Shown here: piece by piece, positions 46,268 through 55,432 of the stretch
How the letters are laid out: the number at the start of each line of letters is the position of its first letter
Position numbering within the stretch: position 1 is the stretch's first letter
Assembly (NCBI RefSeq): GCF_018139565.1
Contig: NZ_JAGSPK010000005.1
Location: forward strand, 248,001 to 312,000
DNA length: 64,000 nt
Direction of reading: 5' to 3'
DNA from: Cognatundibacterium rivi
GTDB taxonomy: Bacteria > Pseudomonadota > Gammaproteobacteria > Burkholderiales > Burkholderiaceae_D
Notes under the pieces: generated by a model
The model's input: the letters and a program-made list of their open reading frames with translations, nothing else
Told to the model about the DNA's origin: nothing
The model's database searches: none
Program-made: the position numbers and the translations under genes

Positions 46268-47434
46268 ATGAAGCAAACGTTTGTTAAACAGCGATTAATG
46301 ATAGCGACACTTGCCGCTATGAATCTCGCCGCATGCGACAAATCAACACCCGAAGTGGCAACCCCGCCCGCCATTGTGGCGGCAATGAAAATTCAATCAT
46401 CCAATGTCGTTTTACATGATGAGCTGGAGGGCCGTGTGGTTGCCTATCGCACCGCAGAAATTCGCCCGCAAGTAGGTGGCATCGTTCTGAAACGTCTGTT
46501 TCAGCAAGGTGCTGAGGTACGTGCCGGACAAGCATTATTTCAAATTGATGCAGCACCACTGAAGGCAGAATTGGATATCGCCGCCGCTGCCCTCAAACGA
46601 TCAGAAGCCGTTTTTGAGCGCGCCGCACTGCAAAGCAAGCGACTGCAGCAAATGGCAGAAAGTGATGCGGTCAGCCGTCAAGTATTGGACGATGCGCAAT
46701 CCGCAACGGCGCAGGCAGCCGCCGAGCTTGCGCAAGCGAAGGCCACCCTCGCACGACGCCACCTCGATCTTGACTATGCCAGCATCAAAGCGCCTATTTC
46801 CGGACGTATTGGTCAGGAATTGCTGACTGAAGGCGGATTGGTCACGGCCAGCGATGTCAATCCCATGGCAAAAATCCAGCAGATTGATCGCGTCTATGTT
46901 GACGCCAGAAAGCCGGCATCAAAATTAAGATCCATGCGTGATCTGCCTGGAAGTGATCAGAACAACGGCGCAAAGGAAATCCAGGTTCAGGTACTGGACG
47001 CGGAAGGCCATCCTTACCCAGTCAAAGGCACACTGTTGTTCTCCGGTGTGAATGTTGACGCAAGCAGCGGTGAGATCGTGATGCGTATTGAAGTAGACAA
47101 CCGTGAACGCCTGTTGTTACCCGGAATGTATGTGCGTGCCCGCATCCCGCAGGGAACTGCTACCCCTTCAGTCATCGTTCCGCAGCAGGCTGTCCAGCGT
47201 GATAGTGCAGGAAAGCCCTATCTGTGGATCATTGAAGCCAACAAAAAAGTTACGCAGAAACCGGTTGAACTTGGTGCCGTCATTGGTGCTGACTATGTCG
47301 TCACCAATGGTGTCAGTGCTGGCCAGCTTGTCGTCGTTGAGGGGCTGGAGCGTTTGCAACCGGGAAGCGAAGTCAATGCGCAGCCCTGGAAAGCGATACC
47401 AGCGACACCAGCATCTTCTGCACGTTCGAAATAA
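46268..47434 (+). CDS. RND efflux periplasmic adaptor (AdeA/MexA type)
   Basis: A 388-residue membrane-fusion lipoprotein, starting MKQTFVKQRLMIATL at 46268 with a lipobox LAAC (Cys23). It has the MFP order: beta barrel and lipoyl halves (RTAEIRPQVGGIVLKRLFQQ, GAEVRAGQALFQID), a coiled-coil hairpin of Ala/Gln-rich helices (about 105-165), LDYASIKAPISGRIG and VPQQAVQRDSAGKPYLW. It bridges the inner-membrane pump and the outer-membrane channel. The intergenic region before it should hold the regulator's binding site. Confidence 0.93.
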   Translation: MKQTFVKQRLMIATLAAMNLAACDKSTPEVATPPAIVAAMKIQSSNVVLHDELEGRVVAYRTAEIRPQVGGIVLKRLFQQGAEVRAGQALFQIDAAPLKAELDIAAAALKRSEAVFERAALQSKRLQQMAESDAVSRQVLDDAQSATAQAAAELAQAKATLARRHLDLDYASIKAPISGRIGQELLTEGGLVTASDVNPMAKIQQIDRVYVDARKPASKLRSMRDLPGSDQNNGAKEIQVQVLDAEGHPYPVKGTLLFSGVNVDASSGEIVMRIEVDNRERLLLPGMYVRARIPQGTATPSVIVPQQAVQRDSAGKPYLWIIEANKKVTQKPVELGAVIGADYVVTNGVSAGQLVVVEGLERLQPGSEVNAQPWKAIPATPASSARSK

Positions 47435-47449
47435 TCCCCGGGAATGATC

Positions 47450-50400
47450 ATGCCGCAATTTTTTATTCATCGCCCGATTTTCGCCTGGGTCATTGCCATC
47501 TTCATCGCTCTGGCCGGAATCATTGCGATTCCGCAGTTGCCGATCGCGCGCTTTCCATCGATTGCACCACCCAGCGTCAGTATCAGCGCCAGCTATCCGG
47601 GTGCGACACCAAAAACACTGAACGATGCCGTTGTCAGCGTGATTGAACGCGAACTCTCAGGTGTTAAAAACCTGCTTTATTTCGAGTCCACTGCGGATAG
47701 TTCTGGCAGTGCACAGATCAGCATCACGTTTAAACCCGGCACAGATCCGGCAATGGCGCAGGTCGATGTGCAAAACCGGATCAAAACGGTAGAACCTCGC
47801 TTACCGCAAGTGGTACGTCAGAACGGGCTCGGTGTGGAGTCGGCCTCAGCAGGATTCCTGATGATCGTGGGGCTGAGCTCCAAAGAGGACAGCCTCAGCG
47901 AGGCCGATCTGAGCGACTATTTCGCCCGTAACATCGTGGAGGAATTACGCCGGATTGGGGGCGTCGGCAAAGTGCAGTTATTCGGCGCAGAAAAAGCGAT
48001 GCGGATATGGGTCGATCCGGCCAGGCTGCAAGCTTATAATTTATCCATGAGTGATGTGACAACGGCAGTTGCACAACAAAACATTCAGATTGCTCCGGGA
48101 GCCATCGGAAGTTCACCGGCAATGACTGGCCAGCGCGTCACCTTTCCGCTGGAAGCACGCGGTCAGTTAGAAACGCCAGCCCAATTTGGCGCTATCGTTT
48201 TGCGCGCTAACGCCGACGGCAGCAAAGTCACGATTGCAGATGTCGCCAAAGTTGAACTCGGAGCGCAATCGTATGGCTTCTCTAATCGTGAAAACGGTAA
48301 GGTGGCAACGGCTGCAGCTGTTCAGCTTTCGCCGGGAGCAAACGCGGTCAAAACCGCTAAAGCGGTGCGCGCAAGAATGGCGGAACTGCAAAAATCGATG
48401 CCAGCAGCAATCAGTTACTCGATTCCATTTGATACCGCACCATTCGTTGAAATATCAATCGAAAAAGTGATTAAAACCTTGCTTGAAGCCATGGCGCTGG
48501 TGTTTCTGGTGATGTATTTATTCCTGCAAAAAGTGCGCTACACATTGATCCCGGCAATCGTCGCCCCGATCGCATTACTAGGCACATTTGCGCTGATGCT
48601 GTTGATTGGCTTCTCCGTTAACGTGCTGACGATGTTCGGCATGGTACTGGCCATCGGCATCATTGTGGATGATGCGATTGTCGTGGTTGAAAACGTTGAG
48701 CGATTAATGGCAACGGAAGGCTTATCACCTAAAGAAGCCACTTCCAAAGCGATGAAGGAAATCAGCGGAGCAGTCGTCGGCATTACGCTGGTGCTGACCG
48801 CCGTATTCATTCCTATGGCACTCGCCAGTGGCTCTGTCGGCGCGATCTACCGGCAGTTTTCAATGTCGATGGTGGTCTCGATTCTGTTCTCTGCATTTCT
48901 GGCGCTGACACTGACACCTGCGCTGTGCGCGACCATTTTGAAACCAATTAACGCTGATGCCCATGCGAGTACAGGTTTCTTTGGCTGGTTTAACCACCAG
49001 TTCGAGCGCATGACCAGCGGATATTCAGCATGGGTCGTCACCCTGCTGAAACGAAGCGGCAGAACCATGCTGATGTTTGCCGCCATCGTTGTTGCACTGG
49101 TGTTTTCATTTGGTCTGCTTCCCAGCTCATTTTTACCGGAAGAAGATCAGGGATATTTCATGACCTCGTTTCAGCTGCCTTCGGATGCAACAACAGAGCG
49201 CACGCTGGATGTGGTGAAGGTGTTTGAAAAACATGTCGCATCCCGTCCGGGAATCGATGCGAATCAGACCATCCTCGGGTTCAGTTTCTCCGGTGCCGGA
49301 ACGAATACAGCAATGGCCTTTACGATGTTGAAAGACTGGTCACAACGGAATGGCGCGACAGCAGCAGACGAAGTCAGCCGGGCGCAGCTTGCGATGTCTG
49401 GTGTCACTGAAGGTACGGTCTTCAGTCTGATGCCACCAGCGATTGATGAACTCGGCACATCTTCCGGCTTTACACTACGCCTGCAGGATCATTCAAGCAA
49501 AGGCGAAGACGCTTTACGTGATGCGCAAAATACCTTGTTGAGGCTGGCCTCACAAAGCAAATTAGTGACAGCAGTCTATCCCGATGGACTGCAACCGGGT
49601 AGCAACGTCAGGCTTGATGTCAACCGCAAGAAAGCCGAAACACTGGGCGTATCGTTTACCAGCATCAGTGACACGCTGTCGACGGCAATGGGCTCCGCTT
49701 ATGTGAATGACTTCGTGAACGCTGGACGTGTTCAGCAAGTGATTGTTCAGGCTGACGCGAAATCACGGATGCAGATTGATGATGTCTTGAAACTGCATGT
49801 ACGCAGCAGCACTGGACAGGTCGTGCCACTCACAGAACTCGTTACGCCAGTCTGGGGTAAAGCTGCCCTGCAGTTAGTACGCTTTCAGGGCTATCCATCG
49901 GCACGGATTTCAGGCAGCGCTGCCCCCGGAGTCTCCAGCGGTGATGCGATGAATGAAATGGAACGCCTTGCGGCGCAATTGCCCCCCGGCTTTGCGCTTG
50001 AGTGGGTTGGCCAATCCTTGCAGGAACGTCAGTCGGCATCGCAGGCACCGATGCTGATGGCACTCTCCATGCTGGTCGTTTTTCTTGTACTGGCCGCTTT
50101 GTATGAAAGCTGGTCGATTCCATTGTCGGTCATGCTGGTTGTTCCACTCGGTCTGATTGGTGCCATCCTCGCCGTCTTTCTGCGCGATTTATCAAACGAT
50201 GTTTTCTTTAAAGTCGGTCTGATCACGATCATTGGTTTATCTGCCAAAAATGCGATTCTGATTGTTGAATTCGCGAAGCAACTGGTCGGGCAAGGCATGA
50301 GTCTGTCTGATGCAGCGTTGCAAGCGGCGAGATTACGCTTACGTCCGATTCTGATGACATCACTGGCATTCGGGCTGGGGGTGTTCCCACTCGTTATTGC

Positions 50401-50602
50401 GACTGGTGCGAGTGCAGAGACTCAACACGCAATCAGTACCGGCGTACTCGGCGGCATGATCAGTGCGACGGTACTGGCAATCTTCTTCACACCCGTTTTC
50501 TTTGTGGTTGTACTGAGTACGGCACAAAGAATAGCAAAACGATTCCATAAAAAAACAGATGCTGACAAAACTGCCAGTTCTGCTCCGGTGATTGAAAGCT
50601 AA
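47450..50602 (+). CDS. RND multidrug efflux transporter (AdeB/MexB/AcrB type)
   Basis: A 1050-residue HAE1 pump with twelve helices and two large periplasmic loops. Typical sequence includes MPQFFIHRPIFAWVIAIFIA at the start, SASYPGATPKTLNDAV, and the proton-relay helix GIIVDDAIVVVENVERLM with the paired Asp. It ends with TSLAFGLGVFPLVIATGASA and a cytoplasmic tail. It exports lipophilic drugs by proton antiport as a trimer. The ATG at 47450 is preferred over 47444 because GGGA is better spaced and the family starts MxxFFI. Confidence 0.96.
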   Translation: MPQFFIHRPIFAWVIAIFIALAGIIAIPQLPIARFPSIAPPSVSISASYPGATPKTLNDAVVSVIERELSGVKNLLYFESTADSSGSAQISITFKPGTDPAMAQVDVQNRIKTVEPRLPQVVRQNGLGVESASAGFLMIVGLSSKEDSLSEADLSDYFARNIVEELRRIGGVGKVQLFGAEKAMRIWVDPARLQAYNLSMSDVTTAVAQQNIQIAPGAIGSSPAMTGQRVTFPLEARGQLETPAQFGAIVLRANADGSKVTIADVAKVELGAQSYGFSNRENGKVATAAAVQLSPGANAVKTAKAVRARMAELQKSMPAAISYSIPFDTAPFVEISIEKVIKTLLEAMALVFLVMYLFLQKVRYTLIPAIVAPIALLGTFALMLLIGFSVNVLTMFGMVLAIGIIVDDAIVVVENVERLMATEGLSPKEATSKAMKEISGAVVGITLVLTAVFIPMALASGSVGAIYRQFSMSMVVSILFSAFLALTLTPALCATILKPINADAHASTGFFGWFNHQFERMTSGYSAWVVTLLKRSGRTMLMFAAIVVALVFSFGLLPSSFLPEEDQGYFMTSFQLPSDATTERTLDVVKVFEKHVASRPGIDANQTILGFSFSGAGTNTAMAFTMLKDWSQRNGATAADEVSRAQLAMSGVTEGTVFSLMPPAIDELGTSSGFTLRLQDHSSKGEDALRDAQNTLLRLASQSKLVTAVYPDGLQPGSNVRLDVNRKKAETLGVSFTSISDTLSTAMGSAYVNDFVNAGRVQQVIVQADAKSRMQIDDVLKLHVRSSTGQVVPLTELVTPVWGKAALQLVRFQGYPSARISGSAAPGVSSGDAMNEMERLAAQLPPGFALEWVGQSLQERQSASQAPMLMALSMLVVFLVLAALYESWSIPLSVMLVVPLGLIGAILAVFLRDLSNDVFFKVGLITIIGLSAKNAILIVEFAKQLVGQGMSLSDAALQAARLRLRPILMTSLAFGLGVFPLVIATGASAETQHAISTGVLGGMISATVLAIFFTPVFFVVVLSTAQRIAKRFHKKTDADKTASSAPVIES

Positions 50603-50603
50603 T

Positions 50604-51989
50604 ATGAAGTACATCATTTTCTCTGCATTGATTCTGGTGCTGTCCGCCTGCTCGCTGGCACCGGATCTGGACAGGCCGGCCGCACCGATACCGGGTATCT
50701 ACTCAACACAAGCGCAAATGCAAGGCAAGAGCATCGCTGAAACCGGTTGGCGTCGCGTCTTTACAGACCCGCAGTTGCAATATCTGATCCAACTCGCGTT
50801 GGAAAACAATCGTGATCTGCGCATCGCAAGTCTGAACGTAAAAGCTGTGCGTGCACAATTTCAGATACAGAATAGCGCTCGTTTGCCAACAGTTGATGCC
50901 ACTGCCGGAAGTGTCCGCCAGCGTACCGCGATGACAGACAGTACAGCGGCATCCATCAACACTCAGCATTCGGCAGGCTTAACAATGACTGCTTTCGAGC
51001 TGGATTTTTTTGGCCGCGTGAAATCATTAAGCGATGCAGCATTCGCGAGATATCTGGCCAGCGAACAAGGGCAACGTTCCGCGAAAATATCACTGATCGG
51101 TGCTGTGGCAGATGCTTATTATGAGAATCTTCTGGCAAGGCAACAACTCGATTTAACAGAAAAAACCTTAGCTGACTGGCGCACGTCGCTGAAACTCACA
51201 CATAGCTTAAAAGCAGCAGGGCAAGTCAGTAGTGCGGATGTGACTATCGCCGAAGGGCAAGTCGCCAGCGCCGAAGCGGATTTATCGGAGCGGCAGCGTC
51301 AGCTCAGCAAAACCCTTAATGGATTGCGTTTGCTGACAGGCAGCGAGTTGATTCATAACAAGGCGAACTCTGACAGCATCAGCGATAGCGCTTTACCGCC
51401 GCAGATACCCGCCGGCCTGCCATCCGACCTGCTGACCTTGCGTCCCGACATCTTACAGGCGGAACAAAATCTGATTGCGGCCAACGCCGACATCGGCAAT
51501 GCCAGAGCAGCTTTTTTCCCCCGTATATCGCTGACAACGTCAATCGGATACAGCAGCTCCTCGCTGAGCAATCTTTTTGGTGGCAATCAACATACATGGT
51601 CATTCGCACCGCAAATGACACAACCCATCTTTCAGCATGGGCGCCTGCGTTCGGAATTAAAGTTGGCAGAAATACGGAAATCGTCAGCCATTGCAGAATA
51701 TGAGCGCGCGATACAAACCGCCTTCCGTGAGGTGGCAGACGCACTCGCAGGTCAAGCGACATATGCAAGCCAGATCGAAGCGCAACAGCGCTTTGCCGAC
51801 AGTGCCAGAAAAAATCTGAATCTGACTCGCGTCAGATTCAGCGCCGGACAAGACAGCCGTCTGCAATTACTGGATGCGCAACGGACGTTATACACGGGTC
51901 AACGAGCCTTACTGGAACTCCGCAGACAACAATCCAGCAATACAGTGGTGCTTTATAAATCTCTGGGTGGCGGCGTACTGGACGAATGA
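50604..51989 (+). CDS. Outer-membrane efflux lipoprotein (OprM/AdeC type)
   Basis: A 461-residue TolC-like channel subunit, starting MKYIIFSALILVLSAC with a lipobox Cys at 16. It has two OEP repeats (~70-255 and ~265-455) with LIQLALENNRDLRIASLNVK, ELDFFGRVKSLSDAAFARYL, and the second-repeat counterpart LRPDILQAEQNLIAANADIG. The ATG follows the pump's TAA by one nt, so the two are coupled. It completes the tripartite pump. Confidence 0.94.
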   Translation: MKYIIFSALILVLSACSLAPDLDRPAAPIPGIYSTQAQMQGKSIAETGWRRVFTDPQLQYLIQLALENNRDLRIASLNVKAVRAQFQIQNSARLPTVDATAGSVRQRTAMTDSTAASINTQHSAGLTMTAFELDFFGRVKSLSDAAFARYLASEQGQRSAKISLIGAVADAYYENLLARQQLDLTEKTLADWRTSLKLTHSLKAAGQVSSADVTIAEGQVASAEADLSERQRQLSKTLNGLRLLTGSELIHNKANSDSISDSALPPQIPAGLPSDLLTLRPDILQAEQNLIAANADIGNARAAFFPRISLTTSIGYSSSSLSNLFGGNQHTWSFAPQMTQPIFQHGRLRSELKLAEIRKSSAIAEYERAIQTAFREVADALAGQATYASQIEAQQRFADSARKNLNLTRVRFSAGQDSRLQLLDAQRTLYTGQRALLELRRQQSSNTVVLYKSLGGGVLDE

Positions 51990-52969
51990 TGAATACATTG
52001 AATACCGTCATGCAGACAAGCGAACATCAATCTGTTCCGGTTAAAACCTCGCTCGTGACTTTGGCTGATAGCCTCGCAGGCTTAAGTGGCACAGTGCGAT
52101 TTCGTACAATGCTAAAGCTATATGGAAGAGCTATCTTACGGTCAAACCTGACGTATCAGTGGCTGCATTTATTGAATTCACATCATTTTTATAGCGACCT
52201 GGTCAGAGCCAGATCACGATTTATTCACAAGCCCTATCGGCCGTATATTTCGACGTTATTGAATCACGACGCACGGGTTCAGGTCATACAGCAGCACTAT
52301 GCATTTATGCTGGGACAGGGCTTACACGAAATAATCAGGCAAGCCTCCAGAGAGCCAGTTGATCTCGCATACTTCACTGGAAAAACGGGTAACACCTACG
52401 GCATACACTTATGCGCGATTGATCCTATGGAACGTGAAGGCGAGCTGGTATTGCAATTATCACAAAATCAGATATTGATTTACTCATGCGCATTCACCTT
52501 TTTCCGGGAAAATGGATGCATGCATATTTATATTGGCTGCATACAAGGATCCCGCGAAGAGAACGCCGTGCAGTTGATCCGCAGCAGCACGCGCGATCTC
52601 TATGGCATACGTCCTAAAAATTTACTGATCAAGCTGGTCGAACAACTGGGAGTTCAATTTAACTGCGAAACACTTCGTCTGGTTGCAAACACGCATCGTG
52701 TTGTTCGTCGCTCGATTAAACAGGGAAAGGTATTGTCTGACTACGATGCACTGTGGTCTGAAATTGGTGCGTCAAAACGGAAAGACGGTGACTACGAACT
52801 GATTTGCAAAAAAATAGTGCCGCCAAATCTGACACTGATCCAGTCAAAAAAACGTTCGGAAATCAAAAAACGCCACGACAACATGGTATTCATCGTTTCG
52901 GCCATCAAACATCACTTAACGCGCTTACGCAAAACAGCCATGGTGGTATTGCCAAATAGTATTGACTGA
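51986..52969 (+). CDS. DUF535 (VirK/YbjX-family) protein
   Basis: A 327-residue protein with the DUF535 pattern: LNSHHFYSDLVRARSRFIHK PYRPYISTLLNHDARVQVIQ, EGELVLQLSQNQILIYSCAF and YIGCIQGSREENAVQLIR, followed by a C-terminal basic tail. VirK and YbjX relatives affect resistance to cationic antimicrobial peptides and envelope lipids, but the biochemical role is not known. It overlaps the efflux channel gene by 4 bp (ATGA), so it belongs to the RND operon here, an arrangement I do not know from the classic AdeABC or MexAB-OprM operons. Confidence 0.85.
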   Translation: MMNTLNTVMQTSEHQSVPVKTSLVTLADSLAGLSGTVRFRTMLKLYGRAILRSNLTYQWLHLLNSHHFYSDLVRARSRFIHKPYRPYISTLLNHDARVQVIQQHYAFMLGQGLHEIIRQASREPVDLAYFTGKTGNTYGIHLCAIDPMEREGELVLQLSQNQILIYSCAFTFFRENGCMHIYIGCIQGSREENAVQLIRSSTRDLYGIRPKNLLIKLVEQLGVQFNCETLRLVANTHRVVRRSIKQGKVLSDYDALWSEIGASKRKDGDYELICKKIVPPNLTLIQSKKRSEIKKRHDNMVFIVSAIKHHLTRLRKTAMVVLPNSID

Positions 52970-53003
52970 GTAGTACAATTCCGGAAATTCATCTGGAATA
53001 AAT

Positions 53004-54389
53004 ATGACACTATTTCCGATCATCAAACGCGGCGCATTGACTTGCACGCTTGCACTGTTAAGTGCATGTTCCACTTATCATCCTTGGCAAAATGAAGTCG
53101 CCAAATCCACGTCTGCCTTAGCCCAACGAGAAGATCTGCTGGCAAACCGCCCCTCTATCGTCGCGGCGGTGACCTTATCCGGTGGTGGTGCCCGCGCTGC
53201 CGCTTTTGGTCTTGGCGTGATGCGAGAGTTGAAGGACACCAGTTTTCTCTGGGAAGGTAAAAGAACGACGATACTCGATAAGGTCGGACTGATCAGTGGC
53301 GTATCCGGCGGCAGTATTCTGGCAACCTATTACGCTGCGTTTGGTGATGAGACATTCACTCGCTTTGAATCTGAATTTTTACTGTCAAATTTTGAAAAAG
53401 GCTTGATTCGGACTGCATTTTCCCCCAGACAGATTTATCAGCTTGGCTCCCCATGGTATGGCCGCAGTCATGTTCTCGAAGAGCAACTCGATCATCTGTA
53501 CCGCGGCATGACTTTTGGCGATCTACAGAAGAAACAGCATGTCAATGAATTGCTGGTCACCGCGACCGATCTGACGACGGGTGCGGGATTTGAATTCACA
53601 CCGGAACAGTTCGCCTTGATTTGTTCCGATCTCGACAATGTGCCGCTCTCTTTCGCTGTGGCATCCTCATCCGCAGTACCGATAGTGCTGACGCCGCTGA
53701 CCTTGCGCAATTACGCGAATAATTGTCCGGCAGCGTCTACCAACGCTTCCGCAGAGAAGAAAAAAGAGGATGAGGGCAATTACCGCTCGCGCATACTGAA
53801 AGCCAATGAAGCCAGTTACAAAGACGCCGCAGCGCGTCCCTATTTACATCTGGTCGATGGCGGGTTGACGGATAATCTGGGGGTCAGAGCAATGCTGGAT
53901 CGCATCGTCGCGGAGGGCTCAGTACAGGAAAGTTTTCGTAAAGCCCCACCCGGCTCAATACGACGCATGATTCTGATCTCAATTAATTCCGAGCGCGACT
54001 TAGGTGAAAAAATAGATCAGAGCGATAAAGTACCGACGACAGGGCAAGTTGCAGACGCGTTGTTATTTGGCGTCGGTTCACGTGATACCAAGATCACACT
54101 GGGAATGTTAAACGACGACGTTGCGCGCTGGAAGCGGGAAATTATCGAAAATCGAGGCAAAAAAGACAGCCCTTTTTCAGCCGATGCAGAACTGCATCTG
54201 ATTAACGTCAGCCTGCGCGACATTAAAGATCGTCATTTGCGTCAATCGCTGCTGCAAGTACCGACAGCATTCACGATTACGCCGGATTACGTCGAACAGC
54301 TACAAGCAGCCGGACGCGACGTGTTGCGACAATCTCCGGACTTCCAACGGGTTCTGGAAAGCCTCAGACAATCTGAGGGCACACCGTGA
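53004..54389 (+). CDS. Patatin-like phospholipase, predicted lipoprotein
   Basis: A 461-residue protein with a lipoprotein signal (LLSAC, Cys22). The patatin domain has the oxyanion hole TLSGGGARAAAFGLGV, the nucleophile elbow GLISGVSGGSILATY (Ser in GVSGG) and the catalytic Asp in LVDGGLTDN. It would act as a lipid acyl hydrolase facing the periplasm or outer membrane. It follows the DUF535 gene by 34 nt and may be its co-transcribed neighbour; both could modify envelope lipids. The C-terminal part (from ~340) is not recognised. Confidence 0.88.
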   Translation: MTLFPIIKRGALTCTLALLSACSTYHPWQNEVAKSTSALAQREDLLANRPSIVAAVTLSGGGARAAAFGLGVMRELKDTSFLWEGKRTTILDKVGLISGVSGGSILATYYAAFGDETFTRFESEFLLSNFEKGLIRTAFSPRQIYQLGSPWYGRSHVLEEQLDHLYRGMTFGDLQKKQHVNELLVTATDLTTGAGFEFTPEQFALICSDLDNVPLSFAVASSSAVPIVLTPLTLRNYANNCPAASTNASAEKKKEDEGNYRSRILKANEASYKDAAARPYLHLVDGGLTDNLGVRAMLDRIVAEGSVQESFRKAPPGSIRRMILISINSERDLGEKIDQSDKVPTTGQVADALLFGVGSRDTKITLGMLNDDVARWKREIIENRGKKDSPFSADAELHLINVSLRDIKDRHLRQSLLQVPTAFTITPDYVEQLQAAGRDVLRQSPDFQRVLESLRQSEGTP

Positions 54390-54461
54390 CAGCAATCATA
54401 CTTGCTGCCTTTATTCTCTTGGTTTCATTCGACATTCTCACTCTATATTGCATGCTCTGCT

Positions 54462-54485
54462 AAAGAGACATAGAAAGAGGCATAG
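54462..54485. repeat. Tandem 12-bp repeat upstream of the TauE gene
   Basis: AAAGAGACATAG followed directly by AAAGAGGCATAG (one difference), about 125-150 bp before the TauE start. It is the only clear repeat in this 220-bp gap, and may be a regulator site for the sulfur operon. Confidence 0.45.
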
Positions 54486-54609
54486 CAAAATCACCATCAA
54501 AGCTCAGCAAATATCGATATATCAAAACAACATATAAGCAAATAAATACTAAGTAGTTTGGAATAGAGCTGAATTTCATTACGATCCCATGTACTTAATG
54601 TGGGGCGAC

Positions 54610-55383
54610 ATGAATTTAACTTATATATTTTCCGGTTTTGCAGTTGGCACACTGGTCGGACTGACAGGAGTCGGTGGCGGCTCGTTAATGACGCCCCTGT
54701 TAACCCTGTTGTTCGGCGTGTCCCCCACTGTTGCGGTGGGCACCGACCTGGCATTTGCCTCAATTACCAAGGCCACCGGCACATTTACCCACCGCTTGCG
54801 CGGCACCGTGGAATGGCGCGTTGTGCGCCTGCTGTGCTTAGGTGCCTTGCCTGCAGCGATCCTGGCTACCTTCGGCCTCAAGTATTTTGGCGGACTGAAC
54901 AAAGAAATTGGCCAGGTCATCCGTTACTCTATCGCCGGCTCAGTATTATTGACTGTGATCGCTTTGCTATTCAAAAGCAAGATGCTGGCGTGGCTGAATG
55001 CGCATCCGGAAAAACAATTGCATGGGCACAAACTGGATGTCGCCACCATCTTTTCCGGTGCGCTACTCGGCACGCTGGTCACCATTTCTTCCATCGGTGC
55101 AGGAGCGATTGGCGCAACCTTGCTGGTCATGCTGTATCCGCGAATGTCGTCAGCACATATTGCCGGGACAGACATCGCCTATGCCGTTCCGCTGACAGCA
55201 ATTGCCGCCTTCGGGCACTGGTGGCTGGGATCGATTGACTGGGCATTGCTGGGAGCATTACTGATCGGCTCCCTCCCCGGCATCACCATAGGCTCGCTCG
55301 CTGCACGGGCGGTGCCGGAAAAATTGTTACGTGGCATACTCGCGACAACGCTGACACTGGTTGCCGCCAAACTCATACTGTAA
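54610..55383 (+). CDS. TauE/SafE-family sulfite/sulfonate membrane transporter
   Basis: A 257-residue, eight-helix inner-membrane protein starting MNLTYIFSGFAVGTLVGLTG at 54610. The TauE glycine-rich helix motifs GLTGVGGGSLMTPLLTLLFG and VGTDLAFASITKATGTFTH repeat in the second half as SSIGAGAIGATLLVMLYP and AGTDIAYAVPLTAIAAFGHW. The family exports sulfite, sulfoacetate or related anions. It stands 49 nt before cysI, as in many Burkholderiales cys operons, and probably guards against or balances sulfite. The ATG at 54589 would add 7 residues and is less likely. Confidence 0.9.
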   Translation: MNLTYIFSGFAVGTLVGLTGVGGGSLMTPLLTLLFGVSPTVAVGTDLAFASITKATGTFTHRLRGTVEWRVVRLLCLGALPAAILATFGLKYFGGLNKEIGQVIRYSIAGSVLLTVIALLFKSKMLAWLNAHPEKQLHGHKLDVATIFSGALLGTLVTISSIGAGAIGATLLVMLYPRMSSAHIAGTDIAYAVPLTAIAAFGHWWLGSIDWALLGALLIGSLPGITIGSLAARAVPEKLLRGILATTLTLVAAKLIL

Positions 55384-55432
55384 TCAATCATTCAGACAGC
55401 GCGATCCAAAGCGTATTTTAAGGATAATAAAG

